Shown here one piece after another: positions 1-7,276 of a stretch of DNA of 64,000 bases. Each line of letters starts with the position of its first letter. Position 1 is the stretch's first letter. This DNA comes from JAHCHG01 sp965214585. Lineage in GTDB: Bacteria; Acidobacteriota; Blastocatellia; Pyrinomonadales; Pyrinomonadaceae. The DNA is taken from the NCBI GenBank assembly GCA_965214585.1, contig OZ243957.1, positions 1,302,001 to 1,366,000 on the forward strand. Direction: 5' to 3'. The position numbers and the translations under genes are program-made. The notes under the pieces are model-generated. The model searched no databases and had not been told where the DNA came from. It saw nothing but the letters and a program-made list of their open reading frames with translations.

Positions 1-175
1 TAGCCAAACTTAAACCGTTATAAAAAGATTTTATCTGAAAATAATTTTTCACCATAACTCTAAAATATCTTATTTTCCGTGCAATTTAAAAGTTAAAAGA
101 CGCTGGTTGCTGAGAATTTTATAACAATCAACCAAATGCTTTGATAATTTAAGCGTAAACTGAAAAATTTTCAGT

Positions 176-218
176 AAAAATGCCGACTCAAAAATCTAAT
201 TTTGAATCGGCATTTTTA
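176..218. terminator. Bidirectional intrinsic terminator
   Basis: A hairpin with arms reading AAAATGCCGACTCAAAA and TTTTGAATCGGCATTTTT around a 6-nt loop, with a T-run on both strands. It lies just downstream of the minus-strand envelope-stress trio and probably ends that transcript. Confidence 0.8.
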
Positions 219-256
219 TTTGCAAAAAATAAATTCTGCGTCATTGTGAGTTTCGT

Positions 257-1243
257 TTAAGCGGATTTTTCTTTTGTTTGATCCGTAGAAACTTGTTTTT
301 TTGCTTCTTGGGATGCAACGCTGACCGCTTGACCGGCGACGTTTTTGGCTTTATCAACCGCTTGTTTTGCCGTGTCTTTCGCCTGCGCCAGTAAATTATC
401 GCGCTTTTCGCCGACAAGTTGATTTTCGTAGGATGTCGAAGGAATCGCCAAACCGACGAGTGCGCCGGCAACTAATGCAACTGCCCCGATGACCAGAGGG
501 CTTTCCTCAATATAGTATTCATATTGATCCATCGCCTCCGAGCCTAAATTTCCTGCCTTCCTCATTGTCGTGTCGGCAACATCACTCGCGCTTTGGTAAG
601 CGGAATTAACAAGATTTCCAGCCGCATCATACGTTGCGCTTGCCGCGTCAGTCGCCGAATCTGCAACATTACCCGCTTTATCATAAGCTGTGTTTACAGC
701 GTTTCCCGCCGCATCATAAGTCGTATTTGCCGCATCGCCGACTCTATCTCCGGCATTTGCCAAAGCCCTCGAACCGCCTCTCATATAATTGCCGCGCGAT
801 TGATCGTATTGGCGGTTTCTGTAGTAATTTCTATTTCTGGTTTTATCATTTCCGCCGAAAAACAACATTCCCGCGCCGGTTGCGATTAAAAGCAACGGTA
901 AAGGATTGTCCGTTATCGTATTAAAAACACTTGATCTCTTTATTTCTCTTGCTGCATTGTCCATAAATTCTTCCGCCTTGCCTAAAGTTGCATCATAAAC
1001 GGTATCTTTCGCCGTTTCGTAAAATTCCGAAGCCTTTTCGGACACTTTTTCGGAAACCTGTTCCGAAATAGTATCCACACTTAATCTTTCCTGAAGCGCG
1101 TCAATTGTTTCGCTCATCTCGCCGCGCGTTTCTTCGATTTTCCGGCGAATCTGCGCCGGATCATCCGCTGTTTCTACTGTTTCTACTGTTTCTATTTTTA
1201 CCTTTTTTACATTGTTTTTATCTAAATCTGTTCTTTCAGCCAT
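257..1243 (-). CDS. DUF3618 membrane protein with LEA-like repeats
   Basis: A 328-residue protein. Residues 30-60 match the DUF3618 pattern (IRRKIEETRGEMSETIDALQ), a domain known from small envelope proteins usually found beside holin-like proteins. Hydrophobic segments lie at about 114-131 and 249-268. Between them, residues 160-235 hold degenerate 11-residue repeats of the type TYDAAGNAVN-TAYDKAGNVAD, rich in Ala, Asp and Asn, like LEA-type proteins. The C-terminus is a charged helix. The start has a strong ribosome site (AAGGAGG) and overlaps the end of the upstream holin-like gene by 22 bases, so the two are probably translationally coupled. Function is not established; envelope or desiccation protection is an inference. 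Confidence 0.8.
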   Translation of the reverse strand: MAERTDLDKNNVKKVKIETVETVETADDPAQIRRKIEETRGEMSETIDALQERLSVDTISEQVSEKVSEKASEFYETAKDTVYDATLGKAEEFMDNAAREIKRSSVFNTITDNPLPLLLIATGAGMLFFGGNDKTRNRNYYRNRQYDQSRGNYMRGGSRALANAGDRVGDAANTTYDAAGNAVNTAYDKAGNVADSATDAASATYDAAGNLVNSAYQSASDVADTTMRKAGNLGSEAMDQYEYYIEESPLVIGAVALVAGALVGLAIPSTSYENQLVGEKRDNLLAQAKDTAKQAVDKAKNVAGQAVSVASQEAKKQVSTDQTKEKSA

Positions 1244-1623
1244 TTTGCATCCTCCTTGATTGTTTCAACGGTTTGTTCGGGAACGGGATCAATTTTTTTC
1301 AAATCGTTATATCCCGTAAAAACCATAATTGCTCCGATAACGCCGATAATTATACCGATCAATAAGCACGAGAGCCAAAGCGGAATAAAGTGCGCCAAAG
1401 CGACGATGATCGCCGCGACAATCGCCAAAAATCCGACATAGACGATTGTGCCGCCGACTGCGAGAAAGCCGAAATCCTTTCCGGCTTTAACTGCTTTCTG
1501 CGTCATTTCCGCCTGAGCTAAAGCCACTTCCTGTCTGATTAATGTGCTGGTTTCGTTCGCTAGTTCGGAAAACAAATCGCCGATTGAGCGTTCATCAGAC
1601 TCGTTTTTTATAATTTGCGCCAT
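1222..1623 (-). CDS. Phage-holin-family (Holin-X type) membrane protein
   Basis: 133 residues: an amphipathic N-terminus (about 1-50) with the ISDLFSELANETSTLIRQEV-like pattern of the holin superfamily III, then two hydrophobic segments at about 52-77 and 80-103, then a charged tail. In non-phage genomes this family sits with DUF3618 and YtxH/LEA-like genes, as here, and is not a lysis protein. The ribosome site is GGGAGG. It is the middle gene of the trio. Confidence 0.8.
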   Translation of the reverse strand: MAQIIKNESDERSIGDLFSELANETSTLIRQEVALAQAEMTQKAVKAGKDFGFLAVGGTIVYVGFLAIVAAIIVALAHFIPLWLSCLLIGIIIGVIGAIMVFTGYNDLKKIDPVPEQTVETIKEDAKWLKEQI

Positions 1624-1646
1624 AAAACCTCCCTTGTTCTTTTAAT

Positions 1647-2201
1647 TTACGCTCCGTATCTTCGCTGATAATAATTTGCGTTAGCTCGATCCGGCTCGGA
1701 AGATTTCAAAAATCTCGCCGCAAGCAGTCCGAGTGCGAACGCACCGCCGGCAAACAACAACGGCTGACGACGCGCAAAATCTTCGACATCGCGTCTTATG
1801 TCATTAAGCCGCGCCTCGTCGAGATAGCTGGAAAAATTTTCGATTGTTCCGGCTATATTTTCGCCGTATTGAGAAGTCATTTTTCCGATGCTCGTTTGAT
1901 TATCGGCTTCGCGCAGATTTTCACCGACCTTTCGGATCGTGTCGGCGACATCGTTTAAGCCCGAAGTCAAACTGCTTTTTTTCTCGTCAATTATTCCGAC
2001 GGCTTTGTTTTTCGCCTGTCCGACGGCATTATTCGCCGTTTCCTTGACGTTTTGTTTTGCATTTTCAGCCTGCCCTTTTATGTCTCTCATATCGCCGCCG
2101 CTTTTTCCCTGCGTATCTTTGTTCGCCTTTTTATCGGTCAAAGAACTTGCGGTATTTTCTTTAGCTTGTTTTGCTGTTCCTGTGTTTTGTTTATTATTCA
2201 T
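1647..2201 (-). CDS. LEA/YtxH-like hydrophilic protein with C-terminal membrane helix
   Basis: 184 residues. The first 75 are low-complexity and rich in Lys, Ala, Asn and Gln (AKQNVKETANNAVGQAKNKA), resembling LEA-type or CsbD-like stress proteins. The middle is a predicted long helix, and residues about 145-165 form one membrane segment ending in RFLKSSEPDR. First gene of the trio; the ribosome site is GGGAGAG. No enzyme motif is visible. A general-stress or desiccation role is inferred from composition and neighbours. Confidence 0.7.
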   Translation of the reverse strand: MNNKQNTGTAKQAKENTASSLTDKKANKDTQGKSGGDMRDIKGQAENAKQNVKETANNAVGQAKNKAVGIIDEKKSSLTSGLNDVADTIRKVGENLREADNQTSIGKMTSQYGENIAGTIENFSSYLDEARLNDIRRDVEDFARRQPLLFAGGAFALGLLAARFLKSSEPDRANANYYQRRYGA

Positions 2202-2307
2202 AATATCTCTCCCTGGTTCATTAAATTTTCCGAATGAGTTCGGAATGTATTAAATTCAAACGGTTTCTAACTTTATATATTACTTATTGCACATTTCATA
2301 CCACATT

Positions 2308-2338
2308 TTGCAAATCGGAGATATATCTGCGCTATAAT
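2308..2338 (+). promoter_or_regulatory. Putative promoter for the creatininase-family gene
   Basis: TATAAT at 2333-2338 with a weak TTGCAA about 19 bases upstream. The implied transcript start near 2345 lies at or after the ATG at 2347, favouring the ATG at 2380 (preceded by GGAG) as the start codon. Confidence 0.45.
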
Positions 2339-2379
2339 TACGGAAAATGTTTTATAGAAAAAAACTGGAGCAGAAAAAA

Positions 2380-3207
2380 ATGAGAAAAATATTATTGGTA
2401 ATGTGTGCGTTAATGCTGCTGTCATCGGCAGTTTCGGCGCAAACATCGAAAAGCGGAAGTATCACGCGCGAGATGGATAAGATAAATTGGATGGATTTTA
2501 AGGAAACCGTGCCGTCGAAAATTCAGACGGTTCTGCTGCCCGTCGGAACGCTCGAACCGCACGGCGTGATAAATAACGGTGCAGATAATACCGCGCCGAC
2601 GGCAATCGCGCACAAGATCGCGCCAAAAGTAAACGCGATGATCGCGCCGACTCTGCCTTACGGAATTACCGGCGGACTGCAGGCGTATCCGGGCGCGTTT
2701 CAAATCAGCGAAGAAGCGTATCGCCCGTTTGTAAAGGATATTCTGACAGGTCTGGCGAAAAACGGTTTTAAGAATATTGTTGTTCTGAATGGACACGGCG
2801 GACCGCAAACCGCCGTTTTGCAAACAGTCGCCGCCGAAGTTTCAAAGGAAACGGGTGTCAGAACTTTAGTGATAAACTGGTGGTCTTTCGCGTCAGACGA
2901 AACAAAGGAAGTTTTCGGCGAAGACGGCGGACACGCGGGATTAAACGAAACTGCCTTCATCCAAGCGATTGATCCGACGCTCGTTCATAAAGAAAAATAC
3001 ACGCCCGATTTAGCAACCGCATATCCGCCAAGCGGAACTTGGTCGGCGAATCCTTTTCCGTCTTCAATCGGACTTTACCAAAAAGGACAAGGCTATCCGA
3101 ATTTCAACCAAAAACAAGCCGACGAATATTTCGCAAAAGTAACCGACAAAATTGCGAATTTGGTCAATGACGTGATTCGCAAGTGGAATATGATAAGTGA
3201 GAAATGA
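2380..3207 (+). CDS. Secreted creatininase-family amidohydrolase
   Basis: Start chosen at the ATG preceded by CTGGAG, which gives a clean signal peptide (MRKILLVMCALMLLSSAVSA then Q). The mature part shows the creatininase/MftE metal-binding pattern: PVGTLEPHG (Glu and His ligands), NGADNTAPTA, LNGHGGPQ and HAGLNETA. The family hydrolyses cyclic or linear amides with two metal ions; the substrate cannot be read here. Export is unusual, since the well-known creatininases are cytosolic. The stop codon is supplied by a heptamer array (see the repeat at 3195). Monocistronic, with its 3' end facing the next gene. Confidence 0.85.
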   Translation: MRKILLVMCALMLLSSAVSAQTSKSGSITREMDKINWMDFKETVPSKIQTVLLPVGTLEPHGVINNGADNTAPTAIAHKIAPKVNAMIAPTLPYGITGGLQAYPGAFQISEEAYRPFVKDILTGLAKNGFKNIVVLNGHGGPQTAVLQTVAAEVSKETGVRTLVINWWSFASDETKEVFGEDGGHAGLNETAFIQAIDPTLVHKEKYTPDLATAYPPSGTWSANPFPSSIGLYQKGQGYPNFNQKQADEYFAKVTDKIANLVNDVIRKWNMISEK

Positions 3208-3272
3208 GAAATGAGAAGTGAGAAATAAAGAAAGTTTTTTAATTCTCACTTCTCACTTCTTACTTCCCACTT
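3195..3272. repeat. Inverted heptamer array between convergent genes
   Basis: Period-7 units (GTGAGAA, ATGAGAA, ATGAGAA, GTGAGAA) at 3196-3224 are followed, after an A/T-rich loop, by the complementary TTCTCAC-type units at 3243-3272. The whole can fold into a hairpin between two convergent genes and may act as a terminator. The TGA stop of the creatininase gene lies inside the second unit. Confidence 0.85.
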
Positions 3273-3277
3273 AAAAA

Positions 3278-3739
3278 TCACCTTTTCCAATAATTTTTTA
3301 TTTTCAGATCGAGCATCGGAAAGGCGCAGTATTCGACAGTTCTGCCGGATTCGCGTAAGGTTTCGACCATTCCGATAGCGGCATCGGCGTTGCGCGTATG
3401 GACGATGATCGTTGCGGCGCGTTGTATATCCTTGTTTTCGTTGAGCCAATCGGCAACGGCGCGTCCGGTGTTGGCAAAATCATCGTGATCGTTTGATTTG
3501 TAATGTTCGGGAAGCAAATCGTGGTCGAGAAAAATCGCGTCGTAGCTTCCGCCGCCGCCTAAAAATTCTTTGGCTTCTTCGACGGTTTCGGCGATGTCCA
3601 GTTCGTCGCCTTTGAATCTTTTTTGAAACCAGCGATGACGGCGGTTGTCGTCGTCGAGAAGAAAAACATTGATCGGAGCGCGTCCGGCACTCAAATCCGC
3701 CAAACCGAGTTTTATCATTAAACTGCGTAAGATACTCAT
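3278..3739 (-). CDS. Cyclic-phosphate processing receiver-domain protein
   Basis: About 153 residues from the internal Met of MSILRSL (a 15-residue longer form is possible). Receiver-like fold: an acidic cluster LLDDDNRRHRWF near the N-terminus, then IFLDHDLLPEH in the position of the phospho-acceptor strand, then TIIVHTRN. This matches the cREC (cyclic-phosphate processing receiver) family, predicted by comparative genomics to act on cyclic nucleotide phosphates, not in two-component signalling. No histidine kinase is adjacent. Confidence 0.75.
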   Translation of the reverse strand: MSILRSLMIKLGLADLSAGRAPINVFLLDDDNRRHRWFQKRFKGDELDIAETVEEAKEFLGGGGSYDAIFLDHDLLPEHYKSNDHDDFANTGRAVADWLNENKDIQRAATIIVHTRNADAAIGMVETLRESGRTVEYCAFPMLDLKIKNYWKR

Positions 3740-3944
3740 AATTACATTTCCCGGAGAATATTTCCGAATTACCAAATATAGCACAAGCGCAAATCGGAAA
3801 AAATTTCGGAAGAAATAATTTTTAACAAAAAAGTTAAATTTTTGTAAAATCTAAGTTGTTGGTTTTACAACGATTTCGCATTTTGCGCTTTTTGTAAACG
3901 GGAAAAACGCGATGTTTATTGAGGTTTTTATCGCAAAATAAAAC

Positions 3945-3972
3945 TTGAAATGATTTGTTTCGATGTTATAAT
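3945..3972 (+). promoter_or_regulatory. Promoter of the DnaC-like gene
   Basis: TTGAAA (3945-3950), 16-base spacer, TATAAT (3967-3972), about 70 bases upstream of the start codon. The rest of the 3785-4048 gap is A/T-rich and shows no other gene. Confidence 0.6.
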
Positions 3973-4048
3973 CCTAAAACGGCTTCAATGATTTTTACTG
4001 ACAGCTCCACAAAAAAAATTTCCTTTTAGAGAATTACAAAAACTTTTG

Positions 4049-4861
4049 ATGTCCAACGAAAAAGCGACAGCTTATCCACTTTTCGCCGTTCCGAATAACG
4101 CTTCCAGCGAAGCGGAGCGCGAATATTTCGACGCGCTCGACGCGGACGAAGAATCGGATATTTGTCCGCTTTGTTACGGCGCGGGACTTTTTGAAGTCGT
4201 AAAAGGCGAAGGCGTGCGTCCGTGCGAATGCCGCAAGCAGAAATCTCATTCAAATTTGATCGAAAAAGCGAGGATTCCAAAACGGTATAAGGATTGCCAT
4301 TTTCACACATATAAATCGCTGAATCCGACGCAGGAACGCGCGTTTCGTTACGCTTCGCGGCTGGCGATGGATTATCCGGCGATTGAACGCGGACTGCTTT
4401 TTATGGGAACTGTCGGAGTCGGCAAAACGCATCTGGCGGTTTCGATTCTAAAAGGTTTGATCGAGCGCGGATTTTCCTGTCTGTTTTACGAATTCGGCGC
4501 ACTTCTCAAGGAAATTCAGGGTTCTTACAATTCAATTTCCAAAACGTCGGAACTCGCCGTTCTCGCGCCCGTTTTTGAAGCGGAAATTTTGGTCTTGGAC
4601 GAACTCGGCGCGTCAAAACCGACTGATTGGGTGCGCGACACGATGGCGCACGTTATTAACACGCGCTACAACGACAATAAACTCACGATTTTTACGACAA
4701 ATTACTCAGACAATCGCGGCAGCGAACTCGAAGAAACGCTCGAAGACCGAATCGGCGTGCGCCTTCGCTCAAGACTCTACGAAATGAGCCGCAAAGTCGT
4801 AATCAACGGCGAAGATTTCCGCCGCACCTTCGATCAGGTAACGCAGATTAGGAAAAGGTGA
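4049..4861 (+). CDS. DnaC/DnaI-like AAA+ ATPase (helicase-loader type)
   Basis: 270 residues from the ATG at 4049 (a TTG is directly before it). N-terminal zinc-binding cluster CPLCYGAG...CECR at about 40-65, as in DnaI/DnaC-type loaders, then an AAA+ core: Walker A GTVGVGKTHLA near 125, Walker B LVLDELGA near 185, sensor-like IFTTNYS, and arginine-rich DRIGVRLRSRLYE. Such proteins load the replicative helicase; IstB transposition helpers are close relatives, but no IstA partner lies nearby, so a chromosomal loader is the better reading. The stop codon TGA is part of an adjacent GGTGAAA repeat. Confidence 0.85.
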   Translation: MSNEKATAYPLFAVPNNASSEAEREYFDALDADEESDICPLCYGAGLFEVVKGEGVRPCECRKQKSHSNLIEKARIPKRYKDCHFHTYKSLNPTQERAFRYASRLAMDYPAIERGLLFMGTVGVGKTHLAVSILKGLIERGFSCLFYEFGALLKEIQGSYNSISKTSELAVLAPVFEAEILVLDELGASKPTDWVRDTMAHVINTRYNDNKLTIFTTNYSDNRGSELEETLEDRIGVRLRSRLYEMSRKVVINGEDFRRTFDQVTQIRKR

Positions 4862-4975
4862 AAAAAGGTGAAAAAAGGTGAAAGGTAAAAGGTAAAAGGG
4901 TAAAGAGTAGAATTTCAATAACTACAACCTTTGCTGCTTAACCTTTTACCTTTCACCTTTTACCTTTTACCTTTA
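4854..4975. repeat. Inverted GGTGAAA/GGTAAAA heptamer array
   Basis: Plus-strand units of AAAAAAGGTG and AAAGGTA (4854-4901) are answered by complementary CCTTTTA/CCTTTCA units (4940-4974). The array gives the stop codon to both convergent genes: TGA of the DnaC-like gene and TAA of msrQ, whose last residues (GKR) are also encoded by the repeat. Confidence 0.85.
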
Positions 4976-5538
4976 AAAAACCTGTAACCGAGCAGTCCAA
5001 TTAAGATCAGAGCGAAAATGATCGGGTAGAAATAATCGGATTTTTGAATCATAAAAAAATGTATTACGCCGCCGATTGCGGCAGCGTAAGTTAAGCGGTG
5101 AAGTTTCTGCCAATTTTTCCCGCCAAGGCGTTTGATCATTTTGTTTGTCGAAGTTACGGCGAGAGGAATCAGCAGAAAAAACGCCGCCATTCCGACGGCG
5201 ATAAAAGGTCTCTGCCAGATGTCCGCGAAAATTGCCGCAAGGCTCAGACTTTTATCGAAAATGCTGTAAGTTATCAGGTGAATGAATCCGTAAAAAAATG
5301 CGTAAAGTCCGAGCATTCGGCGGAATTTTATAAGTTGATTTAACCCGAAAATTTTGCGAAGCGGCGTAACCGAGAGAGTTATCAAAAGAAAAACGAGCGT
5401 TAAAATCCCGGTAGTTCGCAGAAAATACTCAACCGGATTTGCGCCGAGTCGTCCGAAATACCAATCCCAAAACAGCAGCGCAAGCGGCACGAGGCTGTTG
5501 ACGAAAAGCATTATTTTGTTGAATTTTGTATCGGTCAT
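4960..5538 (-). CDS. msrQ: MsrQ haem-binding membrane subunit
   Basis: About 192 residues, six predicted membrane helices, with the ferric-reductase-like pattern of YedZ/MsrQ: RRMLGLYAFFYGFIHLITY and KLHRLTYAAAIGGVIHFF carry the haem-ligand histidines. MsrQ passes electrons from the quinone pool or flavin to MsrP in the periplasm. The Met of MTDTKFNK at 5538 is chosen, because the seven residues upstream are encoded by a palindromic repeat element (5548-5688). It follows msrP on the same strand. The C-terminal GKR and stop come from a heptamer repeat. Confidence 0.9.
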   Translation of the reverse strand: MTDTKFNKIMLFVNSLVPLALLFWDWYFGRLGANPVEYFLRTTGILTLVFLLITLSVTPLRKIFGLNQLIKFRRMLGLYAFFYGFIHLITYSIFDKSLSLAAIFADIWQRPFIAVGMAAFFLLIPLAVTSTNKMIKRLGGKNWQKLHRLTYAAAIGGVIHFFMIQKSDYFYPIIFALILIGLLGYRFFKGKR

Positions 5539-5547
5539 TTGATTTTG

Positions 5548-5688
5548 GAACGCCGGCATCTTGCCGGCAGCAAACGCGGAAGCGTTTGAGAAAAGTTTAC
5601 CAACTTCAAAGTTATATTACAGTATTAAAGTTTGCTATCCGTGTTTTCGCGCTTCGCACTCATTGCCGCCAAGATGGACGGCGTTCCG
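5548..5688. repeat. Intergenic palindromic element (GGAACGCCG family)
   Basis: Arms GGAACGCCGGCATCTTGCCG (from 5548) and the near-complement TTGCCGCCAAGATGGACGGC...GTTCC (ending 5688) flank about 90 bases. It separates msrP from msrQ. Related elements occur at 14471 and 33980. Confidence 0.85.
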
Positions 5689-6690
5689 CTAAAAATATTT
5701 TCTCAAATCCATTCCTTTGTATAAATTTGCAACCTCGTCGGCGTAGCCGTTGAACATCAAAGTTTCGCGCCGTCCGAGTTCGCCGATTCGTCTTTCGTCG
5801 GCTTGCGACCAGCGCGGATGGTCAACTTGCGGGTTGACGTTTGAATAAAAGCCGTATTCGCTTGGCGCGGACAAATTCCAAGTTGTCGGCGGCTGCTTGT
5901 CGGTCAGCATTATTTTAACGATTGATTTGATGCTTTTAAAGCCGTATTTCCAAGGCACGACAAGGCGGACGGGTGCGCCGTTTTGATTCGGCAGAATCTT
6001 GCCGTAAAGTCCCGTCGCCAGAATCGTCAGCGGATGAGACGCTTCGTCGAGCCGCAAACCTTCAACGTATGGAAGCGGAATTCCCGCCGCCAGTTCGGAC
6101 TGCATTTCATTTTTGTTTTTCGGCAGATTCATTTGCGGATTTTCGTAATTTTCGCTCGGATAAAATGTTTCAAACGCAACATATTTTGCCGAACCAAGCG
6201 GCTGAACCTTTTCGAGCAGAGTTTTCAAAGGGAAACCGACCCACGGAATAACCATTGACCAGCCTTCGACACAGCGGAAACGGTAGATTCTTTCTTCCTG
6301 TTCAAATTTCAACAACTCTTCGATGCCGAAAACTTTCGGTTTTCCCGCGAGTCCGCCGACTTCGATTGTCCAAGGGCGCGTGACGAAATCTTCCGCGGCT
6401 CTGGCAACGGCGGTTTTGCTTGTCGAAAATTCGTAAAAATTATTGTAATTGGAAACGTCTTCAAGCGGAGTCAGTTCGCTTTGCAAATTCCCGTTTCCTT
6501 TTTTGACGACATCTTCGATTTTCGCCGTGTTTACTTCTTTCGGCGGCGGCGGATTGATAAAACGATAAACGCCCGCCGTCGCCAAAGTTGTTCCGGTAAG
6601 AAGCCCGGCGCGAATAAAATTGCGGCGGTTCAGATACGTTTCTTCCGGCGTTATTTCGCTCGGTTTTATTTTGTCAGGATTCTTCTCCAT
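5689..6690 (-). CDS. msrP: MsrP periplasmic methionine-sulfoxide reductase catalytic subunit
   Basis: 333 residues, the usual family length. Twin-arginine signal NRRNFIRAGLLTGTTLATAG at about 22-41, then a sulfite-oxidase-type molybdopterin domain; YRFRCVEGWSMVIPW contains the expected molybdenum-coordinating Cys. It reduces methionine sulfoxides in periplasmic proteins. A TATAAT (minus strand, 6733-6738) lies upstream of the start. It pairs with msrQ downstream, from which it is separated by a palindromic element. Confidence 0.93.
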   Translation of the reverse strand: MEKNPDKIKPSEITPEETYLNRRNFIRAGLLTGTTLATAGVYRFINPPPPKEVNTAKIEDVVKKGNGNLQSELTPLEDVSNYNNFYEFSTSKTAVARAAEDFVTRPWTIEVGGLAGKPKVFGIEELLKFEQEERIYRFRCVEGWSMVIPWVGFPLKTLLEKVQPLGSAKYVAFETFYPSENYENPQMNLPKNKNEMQSELAAGIPLPYVEGLRLDEASHPLTILATGLYGKILPNQNGAPVRLVVPWKYGFKSIKSIVKIMLTDKQPPTTWNLSAPSEYGFYSNVNPQVDHPRWSQADERRIGELGRRETLMFNGYADEVANLYKGMDLRKYF

Positions 6691-6738
6691 AATTTTTAAT
6701 TCGCTTTAAATTAAAATTAGTTTCATCTGATTATTATA

Positions 6739-6820
6739 CAGTAGGGCTTTCTTATAAAAAATTTCCTTGAATATCGCGCAGCGATTATTTGAATTTAATT
6801 TTTATAAGAAATCCCTACTA
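6739..6820. repeat. A/T-rich imperfect palindrome
   Basis: CAGTAGGGCTTTCTTATAAA at 6739 pairs with TTTATAAGAAATCCCTACT ending near 6820, with a GCGC centre. It sits upstream of msrP and does not resemble the GC-rich elements; it looks like a separate small MITE-like repeat. Confidence 0.7.
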
Positions 6821-7010
6821 TATATAGCAAATACCGGGAAATATATTCCGAAAAATCTTGTATAAAATCGGTTTTTATGATTAGATGATTTTACGAAATC
6901 ACAAGTAAATATAAGTCAGCAAAAAAATTTGAAACCTTTTTATAATTTAAGGAACTAATTATTATCAAGATTTCTGAAATTTTTAACGAATTTACATTAA
7001 ATTCAAAATT

Positions 7011-7248
7011 ATGAAATCTCGAAATCTATATCGCATTGTTTCAATTATACTTATTTTGTATCGGCTTTTACTTTATAAGCTATCTACAATTCAAAGAAAT
7101 TTTACTCGGCACTACGCTTATATTGCTTTGCGTTCCCGTATTTCTGCGAACCTTTGAGTTTGAAAATAAAGAGAAAATTATATCAGTTATAACAGTCTTA
7201 TCCGTTTTAACTGCGGTTATTTATCTTTTGTATTTTATTTTTAGTTAA
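7011..7248 (+). pseudogene. Small membrane protein, apparent frameshift
   Basis: Reading from the ATG at 7011 gives MKSRNLYRIVSIILIL and then, in the next frame, CIGFYFISYLQFKEILLG followed by two hydrophobic segments to a stop at 7248. Removing one T from the T4 run at 7054-7057 joins both parts into a coherent membrane protein of about 78 residues. Either a one-base insertion broke the gene or it is an assembly error; a shorter product from a TTG at 7036 is also possible. Family not recognised. Confidence 0.45.
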
Positions 7249-7276
7249 TAAATCAAGTTTTGAGGAGTTTTCAAAT

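Noticed and set aside
593..924. Two plus-strand ORFs opposite the DUF3618 gene
   Set aside because: Composition follows the opposite-strand repeats; no ribosome site or family. Antisense shadows.
1222..1623. Prophage lysis holin
   Set aside because: No endolysin or phage genes nearby; the neighbours are those of the chromosomal stress trio.
3195..3272. CRISPR-like array
   Set aside because: Units are 7 bases with no spacers and lie in inverted halves; no cas genes in the window.
4049..4861. IstB transposition helper
   Set aside because: There is no IstA transposase or terminal repeat, and the zinc-cluster N-terminus fits a DnaI/DnaC loader.
4960..5559. Longer msrQ start (seven extra residues)
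   Set aside because: The extra residues are encoded by the palindromic repeat element; the Met at 5538 gives the normal family start.
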